From: a virus
Strand: one strand, 5' to 3'
DNA: 64,000 nucleotides
IMG/VR virus record: IMGVR_UViG_3300022935_000005
Span: 1 to 64,000 of that record
Position 1 is the stretch's first letter. Each line of letters starts with the position of its first letter. The translations under genes were made by a program, and so were the position numbers. A model generated the notes under the pieces. It had not been told where the DNA came from. It did not search any database and was given only the letters and a program-made list of their open reading frames with translations. Below are positions 29,519 through 40,273 of this stretch, one piece after another.

Positions 29519-29869
29519 ATGGCTGTTAGAACAAAGTCTATAGACAGAAACCGATGGCGTAAGACGTACCCGAGGTTTCGCAAAGAGCCCAAGCCTGGTC
29601 TTCAAGCGGATGGGCATGTCGTGCTAGATGGTATATTGGTCGACTTTAATAACGAAGATTCCAAGACAGCAACTTTCAAGGGATACTATAAGAACGAAAT
29701 ACCAACAGTCACTTTAACACCATACGGCGATATAAACAACGTAAATCTCTTCATAACGGGTATAGTTTTATCGGGTGTACCTTCCAGCGGAGGGCGTGAA
29801 GTTACAGTAACTATAGAGGCTAGTGCACCATTCACGGGACAAGTCCATGTGCAGGTGGTGCAAGTATGA
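29519..29869 (+). CDS. Small putative virion protein (116 aa)
   Basis: Basic start (RNRWRKTYPRFRKEPKPG) followed by a beta-rich body (PTVTLTPYGDINNVNLFITGIVLSGV, REVTVTIEASAPFTGQVHVQVVQV) that reads like an Ig- or H-type beta-sandwich. It begins a run of structural genes leading to the tail fibres, with a four-base overlap to the next. Likely a fibre- or capsid-associated decoration protein; not recognised by name. Confidence 0.6.
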   Translation: MAVRTKSIDRNRWRKTYPRFRKEPKPGLQADGHVVLDGILVDFNNEDSKTATFKGYYKNEIPTVTLTPYGDINNVNLFITGIVLSGVPSSGGREVTVTIEASAPFTGQVHVQVVQV

Positions 29870-30225
29870 TAGGAGATAGCATCTACATAGCTTCTGGAGT
29901 CGGTGTCATACCAGCAGGACAGGAAGACTTACTGGATCCTGTAGAGTTAGATTTCCCGTCAGACTATTTTCCGGTTATAACTGTAATTCCGTACAGGCCT
30001 GCAGTGGGCGCAGACTACGAAGATGATAATGCAAACATCAACATTCATTTATTCACGAGACTTGAATTTGATACTTCTGACGACAAGTGGAAATTCAATG
30101 TAAGAAGAAGTGTTGGGGAAAATCTTGTAGATGACGGTGGCATAGAAACCATGTCTTTTATGTGGAAAGCTATTGGGGTCAAAAACAAGACGCTAAGCAC
30201 GACAACAGTTACTGAGAATGCGTGA
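29866..30225 (+). CDS. Small putative virion protein (119 aa)
   Basis: ATGA overlap with the preceding gene. Beta-rich (SIYIASGVGVIPAG, YFPVITVIPYRP, MWKAIGVKNKTLSTTTVTENA). It probably partners the protein at 29519 or the fibre. Not recognised. Confidence 0.6.
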   Translation: MIGDSIYIASGVGVIPAGQEDLLDPVELDFPSDYFPVITVIPYRPAVGADYEDDNANINIHLFTRLEFDTSDDKWKFNVRRSVGENLVDDGGIETMSFMWKAIGVKNKTLSTTTVTENA

Positions 30226-30254
30226 AGATATAAGACAATTGGAGCTTTTAAGAT

Positions 30255-33200
30255 ATGGCAAAAGACTTTAGAGCAGACAGAATTAGAATAAAAGCTATTG
30301 TGGGCACAGGCTCTATTGCTAGCACAAAACCCCACCTCGGCTTGCTAATATACAGCTCCTCCATAGCATCTGACTGGAGAGGTAACGTCACTGATTCCGC
30401 CATACTATCTAATGTTGGTGATGACGTTTGGATGTTTGTAAGCGGAGCTGCCAATCCAGGACTTACAAGAGCTGATGGTTCTTCTGTTCTTTTCGGTGGA
30501 GATGTTGTTGTCAGTGGTACTCTTTGGGCTGAAAGAAGTGTCATTGAAGTGTCAGATACTGTTGTCGGTGACTTTAAGGTACCTAATAAGATCATACAGG
30601 GATACACTACGGATCCAACTACAGGTAAAGCGTTATTTCTCGCAGATCCCACAACCAGTAATAACGGAAGCAGCAACGGTGCTGGAAACATATCTTTTAA
30701 GATCGTCGACGGCGTAGCCGGAGCGTTCGCGTATCCCGACGACGGGTCAACGAACACAGACGTCTTTTTCCACGTGTCTGGTTCACGAGGAGTTAAGGGA
30801 ACGGATGATCGTGGTCTCGCTCTTTTCGATGGTGATGTCTTTATTTCTGGTAACTTTGAGCTGTCTCCAGAGTCTGCTTTCTCACTGGCGGGGGACTTCA
30901 CAATTGGTGGTGACCTAACCGTTGGTGGAAATGACATTCTCGGGTCCGCTGGTAATGCTCTGAGCTTCGGAGCCGTAGATCCTGATGTCACCATTACCAG
31001 AGGACTTAAAATAGGAAACGACGCCCTTACAGGGTCTGATGGTACGGTTTTTCTTGTTCACACTGGAGCGGGAAATACCGGAATATACGGTATGCTGCAA
31101 GTAGCTGGTAACGAAATCAAGAACTCTCAATGGGACACGGTCTTGAGGTTCTCAGAATATAGTGGAACTCCAGGTACTATATATGGTCAAGGGGTGGGAG
31201 GAAAGCCAGGGCCCTTATTGGGAGAAGTGTATATAACCGGTTCAGGAGTAGGGTATGGCGCCGCAGAGCTCTTCATTGATGGTGATCGAAAGCAGGGCGT
31301 TTTAAATCTTTCGAATATCAACGCTGGTATTTCAAGCGAGGACCCACTCGGAGTAATCAAGTTTGGCTCCAATAATGGAGGCTCAGGTCGTTCCGATGCA
31401 GCTTACATAGGTGCACGAGCAAAATCAACCTGGAGTACTGTACCAGATTTTAACACAGCGATTGAATTCTGGACAAGAGGAACTTCTGACAGCGGATTTG
31501 GACCCCCTAAGCTAAGAGCAACTATAGAAAACAACCCCAACGTCTCAGACAGGATTCAGCTCACGATTAGCGGAAACCTTAAGCTAGCTGACGGCCTCTC
31601 CCCTGGCGGTGGGAGTAGTTTTGGATCTAGTGTTCTTAGTGCTGATGATGTTGTTTCGTTCAGCGTTTTAGACAACGGAACAGTCCGCTTTTTTGAGGAC
31701 GCTATTATAGATAGTGATGTTTACATCGGCGGAAATCTAGACGTTAACGGTACGTTGACAACGATAGATACTGTAAACCTGCAAGTTAAGGATGCCCTAA
31801 TCGAGCTAGCTAGCGCTGGCGGAGGCGGTTCAAATAACACAAATGGCGGTATTGCAATTGCCAGTGGTTCTAGTATAAATGATGTATCTCTGGTGTTCGG
31901 GCGAGGTAGCGCAAATGATACGTGGCGCGCTGGTATAAAAGATACCGTTGAAGGAACTATAACTGATGTATCCGATTCTGAACCTGTTAGGGTAGAAATG
32001 GCTGGCGTCAGTATCCCAGCGACTGCACCCGGAGTTGGTTACCTGCTAATAACAGGTTCTGACAATGCTCTCGGTACCGTAACTCACTTAACAGCGTCGA
32101 CAGGAAACGGACTAGGTAGAGGCGGTATTCTGTTTAATCCAGGACCTAGCTATGGTACAACATTCAAAAATCAGATCAACTTAGACCCGGGTAATCAAAT
32201 CAATGCCGGTGACAATCCATTGATGGTTACCTCTGATGGAAATGATTTAAGCTTCTACGCTCCAGCCGGTTCATTCCAGGTACGGAATGTTCAGAGTCAA
32301 CTTGCGGGAGCAACTCCCGCTGATGATGACACTGATCTCCAGATTGGTATTCCCACAACTAAATTGAGGTCTGAGAGACTTGGATCTACATGGTTCTATG
32401 GTTCACAGCTTTTCGTTTCCGGTACTCATATTAACATAATAGCAGACAGACCAGCCGACGGCGGCGGGGGAAGTTACTTGAATAATATACCGGCACAAAG
32501 CATCGTTCTTAGTGCGTCTTCAGATGAGCAAGCCGGTGGAGCAGTTATAATTCTTAGCTCCAGTCAAGAATATGCTGGTGGACCGGGTAGCGGATTCGAA
32601 GGATTCATATCTATCGGTGGGAACCAAGCAGACGTCGATCGTGACTTTACCATGCTTCGACATCGGGACGTAAGGACACTATTGAGTGGAGCTGTTGGTA
32701 CAACCAACTCTAACACAAGAGGGGTTACCTTAGTCGGAGGTGACTTGGTTGTCTCTGGTAACACTGATTTTAAAGGCGCTGTTGCTATTGGTTCAATCTC
32801 TTCAGATAACTTGACACTCGCATCCGTGAGCTCAAATGAACCATATCTCAGATTTAGAGACAGTACTGTACAAATCAATAGAAGAACCGGAGATGACGCT
32901 TTAGTGTTTCTTGATGGTGACTTAGGTATATCTAAATCTCTTAGAGATCTGGCTTCCTTATCTGTCACTGACAATACTGACGTCTTTACAATCAGTGGTG
33001 GTGAACCATCGTACATAAAGACGACTGGCTCGTTCTCATTCGATTCAGATGATCAGTATACGACCGCTGTGAATGGCGGTAACTCAGATACATATTTCTA
33101 CGTTAGTGGATCAATAGGTTCTGCCGTCAAATCCTACCGACCAGCCAGCAACTTGGATAGAGGAACAGCAGTGTTCGGTGGTGATGTACACATATCTGGT

Positions 33201-33884
33201 TCAATATTCACTGACAATCCTCAATTCTATATGACACTCCACACTGCATATAATACGCCTGGCTATGGTTATCCGGTACCGTTTTCCGGGCTCATGGCAG
33301 GTGCTGGTGCAGTAATTGATACGGACGGATCAGGAATTCCAGTTCAGGTGAGAGGTGCAAATGCAGGTAATGAACACCTGTTAGCTCTCACAGGAAGTAT
33401 GGCATTTGCGTATCCGGGTAGCGGTGATAATGTCAAGATAGAGATGAAGACAGACAACCGGCTCGAATTTCACAACAGCGCCGGCGAAGTTTTCAGGATG
33501 ACAGGCGCGAGTGGCGGACAAGCTGTCTGGTTTACGGGTAACAACAGAATCTATTTTGAGGATACATCTAGATATGTTTATGGCGTCACGCAAGACTCAG
33601 TCAAGAAGTTGAAACTTGAAAACACTGATTCAGGCGGAACAGTCGCTGTCTCCACAAATTCAGGACGAATGGAAGTCACCGGGAGTCTTTACCCGGGTGC
33701 AGACAACACCTACGATCTTGGGTCCAATGATTACAGGTGGGCAAACATCTATACAGGCGACTTACACCTGCAAAATGAACGTGGCGATTGGACTGTGATC
33801 GAGGAAGAAGACTTTCTCACTTTGCGAAACAATAAGAACGGCAAGAGATACAAGCTCTTGATGGAACTTATGGACGAGGAATAA
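30255..33884 (+). CDS. Giant tail-fibre protein (1209 aa)
   Basis: Beta-rich and Gly/Ser-rich with a recurring segment [FG]GDVxxSG at about residues 80, 192, 827 and 974, plus GGNLDVNGTLTTIDTVNLQVKDALIELAS near 492, a module common in T4-like marine phage fibres. The C-terminus (GADNTYDLGSNDYRWANIYTGDLHLQNERGDWTVIEEEDFL, shown in part) is a conserved fibre end module. Forms trimeric fibres that recognise the host surface. Followed after 4 bases by a second fibre gene. Confidence 0.85.
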   Translation: MAKDFRADRIRIKAIVGTGSIASTKPHLGLLIYSSSIASDWRGNVTDSAILSNVGDDVWMFVSGAANPGLTRADGSSVLFGGDVVVSGTLWAERSVIEVSDTVVGDFKVPNKIIQGYTTDPTTGKALFLADPTTSNNGSSNGAGNISFKIVDGVAGAFAYPDDGSTNTDVFFHVSGSRGVKGTDDRGLALFDGDVFISGNFELSPESAFSLAGDFTIGGDLTVGGNDILGSAGNALSFGAVDPDVTITRGLKIGNDALTGSDGTVFLVHTGAGNTGIYGMLQVAGNEIKNSQWDTVLRFSEYSGTPGTIYGQGVGGKPGPLLGEVYITGSGVGYGAAELFIDGDRKQGVLNLSNINAGISSEDPLGVIKFGSNNGGSGRSDAAYIGARAKSTWSTVPDFNTAIEFWTRGTSDSGFGPPKLRATIENNPNVSDRIQLTISGNLKLADGLSPGGGSSFGSSVLSADDVVSFSVLDNGTVRFFEDAIIDSDVYIGGNLDVNGTLTTIDTVNLQVKDALIELASAGGGGSNNTNGGIAIASGSSINDVSLVFGRGSANDTWRAGIKDTVEGTITDVSDSEPVRVEMAGVSIPATAPGVGYLLITGSDNALGTVTHLTASTGNGLGRGGILFNPGPSYGTTFKNQINLDPGNQINAGDNPLMVTSDGNDLSFYAPAGSFQVRNVQSQLAGATPADDDTDLQIGIPTTKLRSERLGSTWFYGSQLFVSGTHINIIADRPADGGGGSYLNNIPAQSIVLSASSDEQAGGAVIILSSSQEYAGGPGSGFEGFISIGGNQADVDRDFTMLRHRDVRTLLSGAVGTTNSNTRGVTLVGGDLVVSGNTDFKGAVAIGSISSDNLTLASVSSNEPYLRFRDSTVQINRRTGDDALVFLDGDLGISKSLRDLASLSVTDNTDVFTISGGEPSYIKTTGSFSFDSDDQYTTAVNGGNSDTYFYVSGSIGSAVKSYRPASNLDRGTAVFGGDVHISGSIFTDNPQFYMTLHTAYNTPGYGYPVPFSGLMAGAGAVIDTDGSGIPVQVRGANAGNEHLLALTGSMAFAYPGSGDNVKIEMKTDNRLEFHNSAGEVFRMTGASGGQAVWFTGNNRIYFEDTSRYVYGVTQDSVKKLKLENTDSGGTVAVSTNSGRMEVTGSLYPGADNTYDLGSNDYRWANIYTGDLHLQNERGDWTVIEEEDFLTLRNNKNGKRYKLLMELMDEE

Positions 33885-33888
33885 GAAT

Positions 33889-36573
33889 ATGTCAATTTGG
33901 GTAACAGGATCTTTAGAAGTCAGAAACACATCAGGTGACCTCGTTTTCCAAGTAGGGGACAGCGCCGTTGCTAATCCAGATCCCACTCCTATGAACTTTA
34001 GATCCTCTATTGTCGAAGGGTCTTTTGAGGTTATTGGTGATCAGAATGTCAGCCATAAAATCCTTACAGCATCTTATGCTGGTGGCACTAACGGTGCCCG
34101 GGTTGGAGTAGGTGTAAGCGCAGAAACAAACGTAGCTTTCGCGGTAGGTGGAGACTTAGGATTAAGCGATACTTCTAGTGATCGCAGGATTGTAGTAGAG
34201 TCAGCTAGCGCTTTAGGAGATGCTTATATAAACGCTGGGTATGATAACAGTAACCGTCTTTTCATAATGTGGGAAGGTCAAGAAAAACGCATACGGATGG
34301 GTACCAGGGAAAGTGGTAGTACGTACTTCAGCTCTTTTATTATTAAATCTGGAAGCGCTGATTTACAAAACACTTTTACGGCCGGCGGAGATATAAAGGC
34401 TGGTGGTTCATTACAAGTCGGCGGTAATGTTATTCAAGCTTCAGACGGTGGAAACACCATCATCATGGATACGGATGATAACGTTACAATACGTGGTGAC
34501 TTAACAGTCAATGGTGGAGACATTCTTGGACCCACTGCCGGCCAATTAGCAATCAAGTCAGATGGTAATGCTATCATACAGGTTGATGCAGATAGCACCG
34601 GTGGAACCCCTGTTTTTGCTGTTTGGGATGAGTCTCAAAATCCCCAGTTTAGAGTACAGCTAAATGCTGCTGACGGCGGCACTAATAGCGTGACAACCAC
34701 ATATGGGCACGCCCATGTGGGAGAGAACTTAAACGTTACCGGATCTTTTGAGATGGGTAGTAGCGCAGTAGCCAACTTCGGCGCGGGTTCGACCCTAAAC
34801 TTTGGAGCGAACTCTTCTATTGATTGTGCTGCTTTCACTATTGACTCCACGTCAAACATAACGCTAGATTCTGACTTAAGTCAAATATACATCAAGGATA
34901 ACGGTGCTGATCGTTTCTCTTTCACCGCTGCTAACTTAAAAATACATAATGAGAGCAATACTTCAGACTATTTTGCTATTGATGTTGGAGCAAATGGGGC
35001 GACTACGCTGTCTACTGTCGATGATGGTGTCACTGCTACTGGTCACCTTTATGTAAATCCAGACGGTATCATACAACTACAACCGATCGGTGGAGTCAGG
35101 ATCGTTGGAACCAACCCTTACTTGAGAATTGGTGATGGTGGGGCAGAAGACGTTAAGGTTGAGTTTTATTATCAAGCAGCTGGTACTCTTTACTACCATG
35201 CCGGTGTGGATAATACTGACAGTATCTTCAAGATTGGACATGGGAATGTTCTTGGTACAGATTCAGCTATAGAGGTTGACACAACAACATCTGTTAACGT
35301 GAATCTTCCCATGACAGTTAATGACACGATCACTCTAGAGAATGGCGCAACAATAGGTAATGGAGTCTCAGGACGGATTGATCTTGCCGCCGCCACGACA
35401 CGCTTGAGTGGTGACTTACAAATTGCAGGAAACGACATCTTGAACAGCGGTGGTACCGCTGTGATGTCTATTAGCACTGGTAATGTCGTTGCCACCGCGG
35501 ATGTTGAGGCCCAGAACGTTCTAGCTGGAGGCTTGACTAGTACTAATTTGACTAGGGATAGAGTTGTGATTGCTGGGACTGGTGGTTTGCTAGATGATAG
35601 TGCTAACCTAACTTATACTACTAACAGACTAGCCATGGAGGGTGGCGGAACTCCATCAGTAGTGCTCATGTCAGATAGTACAAGTATGAATAATGGCGCC
35701 GGTTTGTACCTAAAGAGATATGTACCAAGTTCTACGACGCCTGCAGCAGGATATAACGTTGGTGAGCTAAACTTCCAAGCCTCCACCGATGATATTACAT
35801 ATCATGACGTCGCAAACGTTATAGTAGAGTTTTCTGAAACCTTCCAGCCAGCTACGGCGGAAGGAACTAGAATTGTTTTCAACTCCACGGCCAACGGAGC
35901 GACGTCGACCACTCAACACTTACAGGTCGGAGGTATGGATAATGCTCATGTTGCTGTTGGGTCTAATCCCCTAACAAATGGTGGTGGAAACGCAGGACTT
36001 TTAATTGGTGTTGGTTCCGGTAATGAAGCTAGATTAGACTTGATTGAGAACACTATTTCTACAACAGAAGGCTTTGGAACCGTTGGAGCTTACGGCTTCA
36101 GGGTGATGTACGATGGGACTGCTAATGACCTTATAATACAAAGCGGAGAGGCGACGAGCGTCGTCAATCGGATCATAGTTGATCGAGCCAGTGGGCTATT
36201 ACAGGTACCGTCGGTGTACACTTTATCCACCGCCTCCTCCGCGAATGTCAATGTCGATGTCGCCGGACAGATTAGAAGATCTACTTCCGACCGTAGAGTA
36301 AAGAAAGATATATCTGATTTGTCTGCTAGTCTCGATCAGGTGACAAGTCTTTTACCACGTCTGTTCTATGACATATCCGATGATACCAATAGTGTACATA
36401 TACCTGGGTTTGTAGCTGACGAAGTTGTTGATATTTTTCCAGAACTAGTCCCAGAAAGAAATGAGCCTGTAGAGATCACGAGGTCAGTATCTTATGACAG
36501 AGTGACAGCTTACATAGTTTCAGCGCTAAAAGAAGTAAAAGATAGATTAGAGGCTTTAGAAAGCTCTAACTAA
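33889..36573 (+). CDS. Tail-fibre protein with S74 chaperone domain (894 aa)
   Basis: Beta-rich fibre body with modules shared with the preceding protein (GGDIKAGGSLQVGGN, RGDLTVNGGDILG). Residues about 798-894 form a peptidase S74 intramolecular chaperone: SDRRVKKDISDLSASL with Ser800 and Lys805 as the self-cleavage dyad, then GFVADEV, VSYDRVTAYIVSALKEV and a final coiled coil. The domain directs trimer folding and then cuts itself off. Confidence 0.88.
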   Translation: MSIWVTGSLEVRNTSGDLVFQVGDSAVANPDPTPMNFRSSIVEGSFEVIGDQNVSHKILTASYAGGTNGARVGVGVSAETNVAFAVGGDLGLSDTSSDRRIVVESASALGDAYINAGYDNSNRLFIMWEGQEKRIRMGTRESGSTYFSSFIIKSGSADLQNTFTAGGDIKAGGSLQVGGNVIQASDGGNTIIMDTDDNVTIRGDLTVNGGDILGPTAGQLAIKSDGNAIIQVDADSTGGTPVFAVWDESQNPQFRVQLNAADGGTNSVTTTYGHAHVGENLNVTGSFEMGSSAVANFGAGSTLNFGANSSIDCAAFTIDSTSNITLDSDLSQIYIKDNGADRFSFTAANLKIHNESNTSDYFAIDVGANGATTLSTVDDGVTATGHLYVNPDGIIQLQPIGGVRIVGTNPYLRIGDGGAEDVKVEFYYQAAGTLYYHAGVDNTDSIFKIGHGNVLGTDSAIEVDTTTSVNVNLPMTVNDTITLENGATIGNGVSGRIDLAAATTRLSGDLQIAGNDILNSGGTAVMSISTGNVVATADVEAQNVLAGGLTSTNLTRDRVVIAGTGGLLDDSANLTYTTNRLAMEGGGTPSVVLMSDSTSMNNGAGLYLKRYVPSSTTPAAGYNVGELNFQASTDDITYHDVANVIVEFSETFQPATAEGTRIVFNSTANGATSTTQHLQVGGMDNAHVAVGSNPLTNGGGNAGLLIGVGSGNEARLDLIENTISTTEGFGTVGAYGFRVMYDGTANDLIIQSGEATSVVNRIIVDRASGLLQVPSVYTLSTASSANVNVDVAGQIRRSTSDRRVKKDISDLSASLDQVTSLLPRLFYDISDDTNSVHIPGFVADEVVDIFPELVPERNEPVEITRSVSYDRVTAYIVSALKEVKDRLEALESSN

Positions 36574-36770
36574 GAATTAACTTATATAATATATAGATTA
36601 ATAGTATTTAATAAGTAATAAGATTCAGTAATACAGTAGTTCAGTTATTCAGTTACAGAAATATATTAGCAGTCTTTCCAGAATTTGTACAAGCACTTTT
36701 CGAAAAAAACTTGACGTATACAACCTCAGACCCCTCTCTATTATTGATGGAGTAAGGTTAGAGGTCGTAT
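36574..36770. other. AT-rich intergenic stretch between fibre and glycan genes
   Basis: No gene. Contains TATATAATATATAGATTAAT-like AT-rich sequence (from about 36586) and TTGACGTATAC near 36710 with TATTAT further downstream, at a spacing too long for a normal promoter. Probably a promoter region for the glycan island, but the exact elements are not clear. Confidence 0.35.
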
Positions 36771-38720
36771 ATGTCAGTATTCAAAAGTCCATTTGAGCAA
36801 CAGCAGCCTTCTGTCAATTTGATCGATGACAGTACAGATGTGGTTGTAGTTGCAGATTTATTTGTAGAAGATTATGTCGGTGGTGCTGAGCTAACAACCG
36901 AAGCTCTAATTCAAGCCGCAAGTGATGTCAAGGTACAGAAGGTTTATGCTAGAGATGTAAGCATGGCAATGCTAAAGTCCGGGCATGGGAAGCATTGGGT
37001 TTTTTGTAACTCGACTTCTATGAATCCATCTCTTATTCCGACCATCATCGCTAACATGGAATATTCAATAATCGAATATGACTACAAGTTCTGTAAATTC
37101 AGAAGCATAGAGAAGCATGAGTTAGAGACTGGTACTCAATGCGACTGTCATGAAGATCTTCACGGTAAGATGATATCAGCTTTCTTCCATGGCGCAAAGA
37201 GCCTATGGTGGATGAGTGAAGATCAAGAAGCAAGATACTTAGCACGTTTTCCTTTCCTAAGAGAAAATGATTCAGTTGTGCTTAGCAGCGTTTTCGATGA
37301 TAGCTTCTTTGCATATGTCAACTCCGTGAAGTATGAAAATGAGAATCAAGACCGTCAGGGGTGGATTGTTCTCGGCTCAAATTCTTGGATCAAGGGGTTT
37401 GAAGATGCCGAGCAGCACTGTAAAGATAACGACTTGGAATACGAAGTCGTGTGGGGAGTTCCTCATGAAGAACTGCTTCAAAAGCTTTCTGCTGCTGAGG
37501 GTTTTGTGTATCTGCCTAAGGGAGGAGACACATGTCCAAGAATGGTTATCGAAGCCAAGGCTTTAGGATGCGAACTGGTCTTAAATGAGAACGTTCAGCA
37601 CGCTAATGAGGAGTGGTTCACTGGATCTGATATCGACATGCTGTCATATCTCTATGCAGCCCGCGAAAGATTTTGGAACGCAATCAAGTCTATCATGAAT
37701 TATACTCCTACACTTTCTGGCTATACCACTGTTAGGAACGCAAATCGTATGAAGTACCCTTGGCAGGCGACTGTAAGGTCCATGCTTGGCTTCTGTGATG
37801 AGGTAGTTGTTGTCGATGGTGGTTCCGATGACGATACATGGGAAGAACTACAGACCATGGCTCAGGGTCAGGAAGACGGACGTCTTAAAGTATACCAGCA
37901 TTCTGTTCCGAATGATCACCCCTCATTTGCGTATGAGACAGACGGTAAGCTAAAAGCTACAGCTAGAAGCTATTGTACAGGTGATTTCTGCTGGCAGATG
38001 GATGCCGATGAGATAGTCCACGAAAATGACTATCAAAAAGCTAGAAATGTCATGAAGGCTTTCCCACCACAGTTTGACATCATGTCGTTACCAGTTATCG
38101 AGTACTGGGGCGGTGACGAAAAAGTTCGTATGGATATCAATCCATGGAAGTGGCGGATAAGCAGAAACAAACCATATGTTACGCAAGGTATCCCGAGTGA
38201 ACTTCGAAGATGGGATGAAGAAGGTAACATATATGCTGCTTTAGGGACAGACACATGTGATTACATACACTCTGAGACAGGTGAAAGAATACCCCACGTC
38301 GGCTTCTACACTGAGGATGCGCATAGGGTTAGGCTAGCTGCTTTGATGGGTAATGATGAAGCGATGTCCGCATATCAAAACTGGTTCCAGCAGGTTGTAG
38401 ATCAGATTCCATCAGTTCACCACTATTCATGGTATGATATTTCTAAGAAGATTAAGCAGTACAAGCTTCATTGGGCATCATTCTGGAAAAGCCAGTATCG
38501 TCATGATGCAGAGGATACCACAGAGAACAATGTCATGTTTGATAAGCCGTGGAGCGAAGTAACTGATGAAGACATCGAAGCTTTAAGCAAAAGGTTGGCT
38601 TCTGAGTTAGGGGGGTGGATATTCCACACTAAAGTTGACTTCTCTGCGAATGTTCCTCATGTAACTCTTAATACAACTCATCCTGTAGAGTTCTTAAATT
38701 TACGAGAGAAAAATGAATAG
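36771..38720 (+). CDS. Two-domain glycosyltransferase, GT4-like plus GT2 (649 aa)
   Basis: N-terminal 300 residues resemble a GT-B transferase (DLFVEDYVGGAELTTEALI, WIVLGSNSWIKGFEDAEQ, FVYLPKGGDTCPRMVIEAKALGCELV with the conserved Glu). The C-terminal half is a GT-A/GT2 domain (NAN...YPWQATVRSMLGFCDEVVVVDGGSDDDT, DFCWQMDADEIV with the DxD-like motif). Opens the glycan island. Confidence 0.85.
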   Translation: MSVFKSPFEQQQPSVNLIDDSTDVVVVADLFVEDYVGGAELTTEALIQAASDVKVQKVYARDVSMAMLKSGHGKHWVFCNSTSMNPSLIPTIIANMEYSIIEYDYKFCKFRSIEKHELETGTQCDCHEDLHGKMISAFFHGAKSLWWMSEDQEARYLARFPFLRENDSVVLSSVFDDSFFAYVNSVKYENENQDRQGWIVLGSNSWIKGFEDAEQHCKDNDLEYEVVWGVPHEELLQKLSAAEGFVYLPKGGDTCPRMVIEAKALGCELVLNENVQHANEEWFTGSDIDMLSYLYAARERFWNAIKSIMNYTPTLSGYTTVRNANRMKYPWQATVRSMLGFCDEVVVVDGGSDDDTWEELQTMAQGQEDGRLKVYQHSVPNDHPSFAYETDGKLKATARSYCTGDFCWQMDADEIVHENDYQKARNVMKAFPPQFDIMSLPVIEYWGGDEKVRMDINPWKWRISRNKPYVTQGIPSELRRWDEEGNIYAALGTDTCDYIHSETGERIPHVGFYTEDAHRVRLAALMGNDEAMSAYQNWFQQVVDQIPSVHHYSWYDISKKIKQYKLHWASFWKSQYRHDAEDTTENNVMFDKPWSEVTDEDIEALSKRLASELGGWIFHTKVDFSANVPHVTLNTTHPVEFLNLREKNE

Positions 38721-39495
38721 AGTTTCCGTATTGATACCCTTATACAACTGCGAATCGACAGTTCGTAGAGCATTAGTATCAGTAAAAAATCAGACCTACA
38801 AAGACTTTGAAGTCATCGCCGTCGACAATAACTGTACAGATAGCACTATCGAAATAGTCGAAGAATTTATTGACGATATGGACATAAAGATAGTGAGCTG
38901 TAAAGAGCCGGGTATTGTTCCTGCCCTCAATGCAGGTCTTAAACATTGCCATCTTGAGTTTGTGGCGCGCCAGGACGGAGATGATTACTGGTATCCTGAA
39001 AAGCTAGAAAAGCAAGTTGCTTTTATGGACGAAAATCCTGAAGTGTCAGTCTTGGGAACGCAGATACAGTTACTTGACGAAGAAGGTAACTTACAAGAAA
39101 TGGGTACGATGGGAAGAAAAGTTGATTACCCAACTGATGACAATACAATTAAGGCGTTTTTTCTTTATGGTCAAAATTCAATATGTCACCCATCTGTGCT
39201 GATAAGAAACAAAATGTTTGGTATAGTCGGAGGCTATGAGCAGCTTTTTCCAAAAGCTGAAGACTTACATCTCTGGCTTAAGCTTTTACCACATACAGAT
39301 TTTGCTAACTTAGAAGATGTTCTTGTTGATTATACTCAAAGAAAAGACCCTGACTATGACGCTAGAATACCGATTTTTATGAGCGATACATACTACACGA
39401 TGTATAAGACAGCAGGTATTGTTCATGGAGAAAGAGAGAAAAAGATTTATGATTGGCAACTCGATCCTACTGCACATGGTAACAAGAGGGTGTGA
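38713..39495 (+). CDS. GT2 glycosyltransferase (260 aa)
   Basis: SVLIPLYNCESTVRRALVSVKNQTYKDFEVIAVDNNCTDST is the GT2 nucleotide-binding start; FVARQDGDDYW supplies the DxD metal site. Overlaps the previous gene by 8 bases. Acceptor and donor unknown. Confidence 0.88.
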   Translation: MNRVSVLIPLYNCESTVRRALVSVKNQTYKDFEVIAVDNNCTDSTIEIVEEFIDDMDIKIVSCKEPGIVPALNAGLKHCHLEFVARQDGDDYWYPEKLEKQVAFMDENPEVSVLGTQIQLLDEEGNLQEMGTMGRKVDYPTDDNTIKAFFLYGQNSICHPSVLIRNKMFGIVGGYEQLFPKAEDLHLWLKLLPHTDFANLEDVLVDYTQRKDPDYDARIPIFMSDTYYTMYKTAGIVHGEREKKIYDWQLDPTAHGNKRV

Positions 39496-39497
39496 CT

Positions 39498-40250
39498 ATG
39501 CAAAAAATGAAGATAGTGGTTCCCACCTACAATACAGAGAACTGGATAGAGCGTTGTCTTAAGTCTATTTCTACTCAGACTTTTGTGAATTGGGAGTGTG
39601 TCATAATAAACGATGCTAGCACTGACAAGACAGGAGAAGTTATCGATAGCCTTCCCTTTGTGAAAGATGACAAAAGGTTTAAAGTCGTTCACAACCAAGA
39701 GAATGTTAAAGCGCTTAAGAATATAGTCGACGGTTTTAATATACTGAAGTGCCATGAAGATCCGGATAACATCATGATGGTAATCGATGGAGACGATTTT
39801 CTGTATTCAGATTCTAGCCTGTCTATAATAGAAGCAGTGTATACGCAAAACCCTTCTTTCTTGTTGACTTACGGTGACTGGATTGGCCACCCCTATGGTG
39901 ATCGTAGCAATTGCAGACCCTATGCAAGAGAAGTGGTTATTGGAAATGACTATAGAAACGTCCCTTTTTGCGCTTCGCACTTAAGAACATTCAAGAGCCG
40001 ATTGTGGTACTCGATTAAAGATGAAGATCTACGTGACAACAGTGGAAAGTACTTTTCGGCTGGCTGGGATGTTGCATTCATGGTACCAATGTTAGAAATG
40101 GCTCAAGAGCGTCATGCGTTCTTACCGTATGTTATGTATTGCTATAATAAGGAAAACCCTTTGTCGGATTATAAGGTAAACTCCAAAGAGCAAAATGATG
40201 CAGTCACGCTAACGAAAAGTCGTAAAAAGTACGAAAGACTTTCTTGGTAA
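39498..40250 (+). CDS. GT2 glycosyltransferase (250 aa)
   Basis: MKIVVPTYNTENWIERCLKSISTQTFVNWECVIINDASTDKT and MMVIDGDDFLY are GT2 hallmarks. GAGGG precedes ATG 39498; the GTG at 39492 is possible. Part of a run of three GT2-type genes. Confidence 0.85.
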   Translation: MQKMKIVVPTYNTENWIERCLKSISTQTFVNWECVIINDASTDKTGEVIDSLPFVKDDKRFKVVHNQENVKALKNIVDGFNILKCHEDPDNIMMVIDGDDFLYSDSSLSIIEAVYTQNPSFLLTYGDWIGHPYGDRSNCRPYAREVVIGNDYRNVPFCASHLRTFKSRLWYSIKDEDLRDNSGKYFSAGWDVAFMVPMLEMAQERHAFLPYVMYCYNKENPLSDYKVNSKEQNDAVTLTKSRKKYERLSW

Positions 40251-40273
40251 AAAAAGAATAACGGAAGAAGAAT

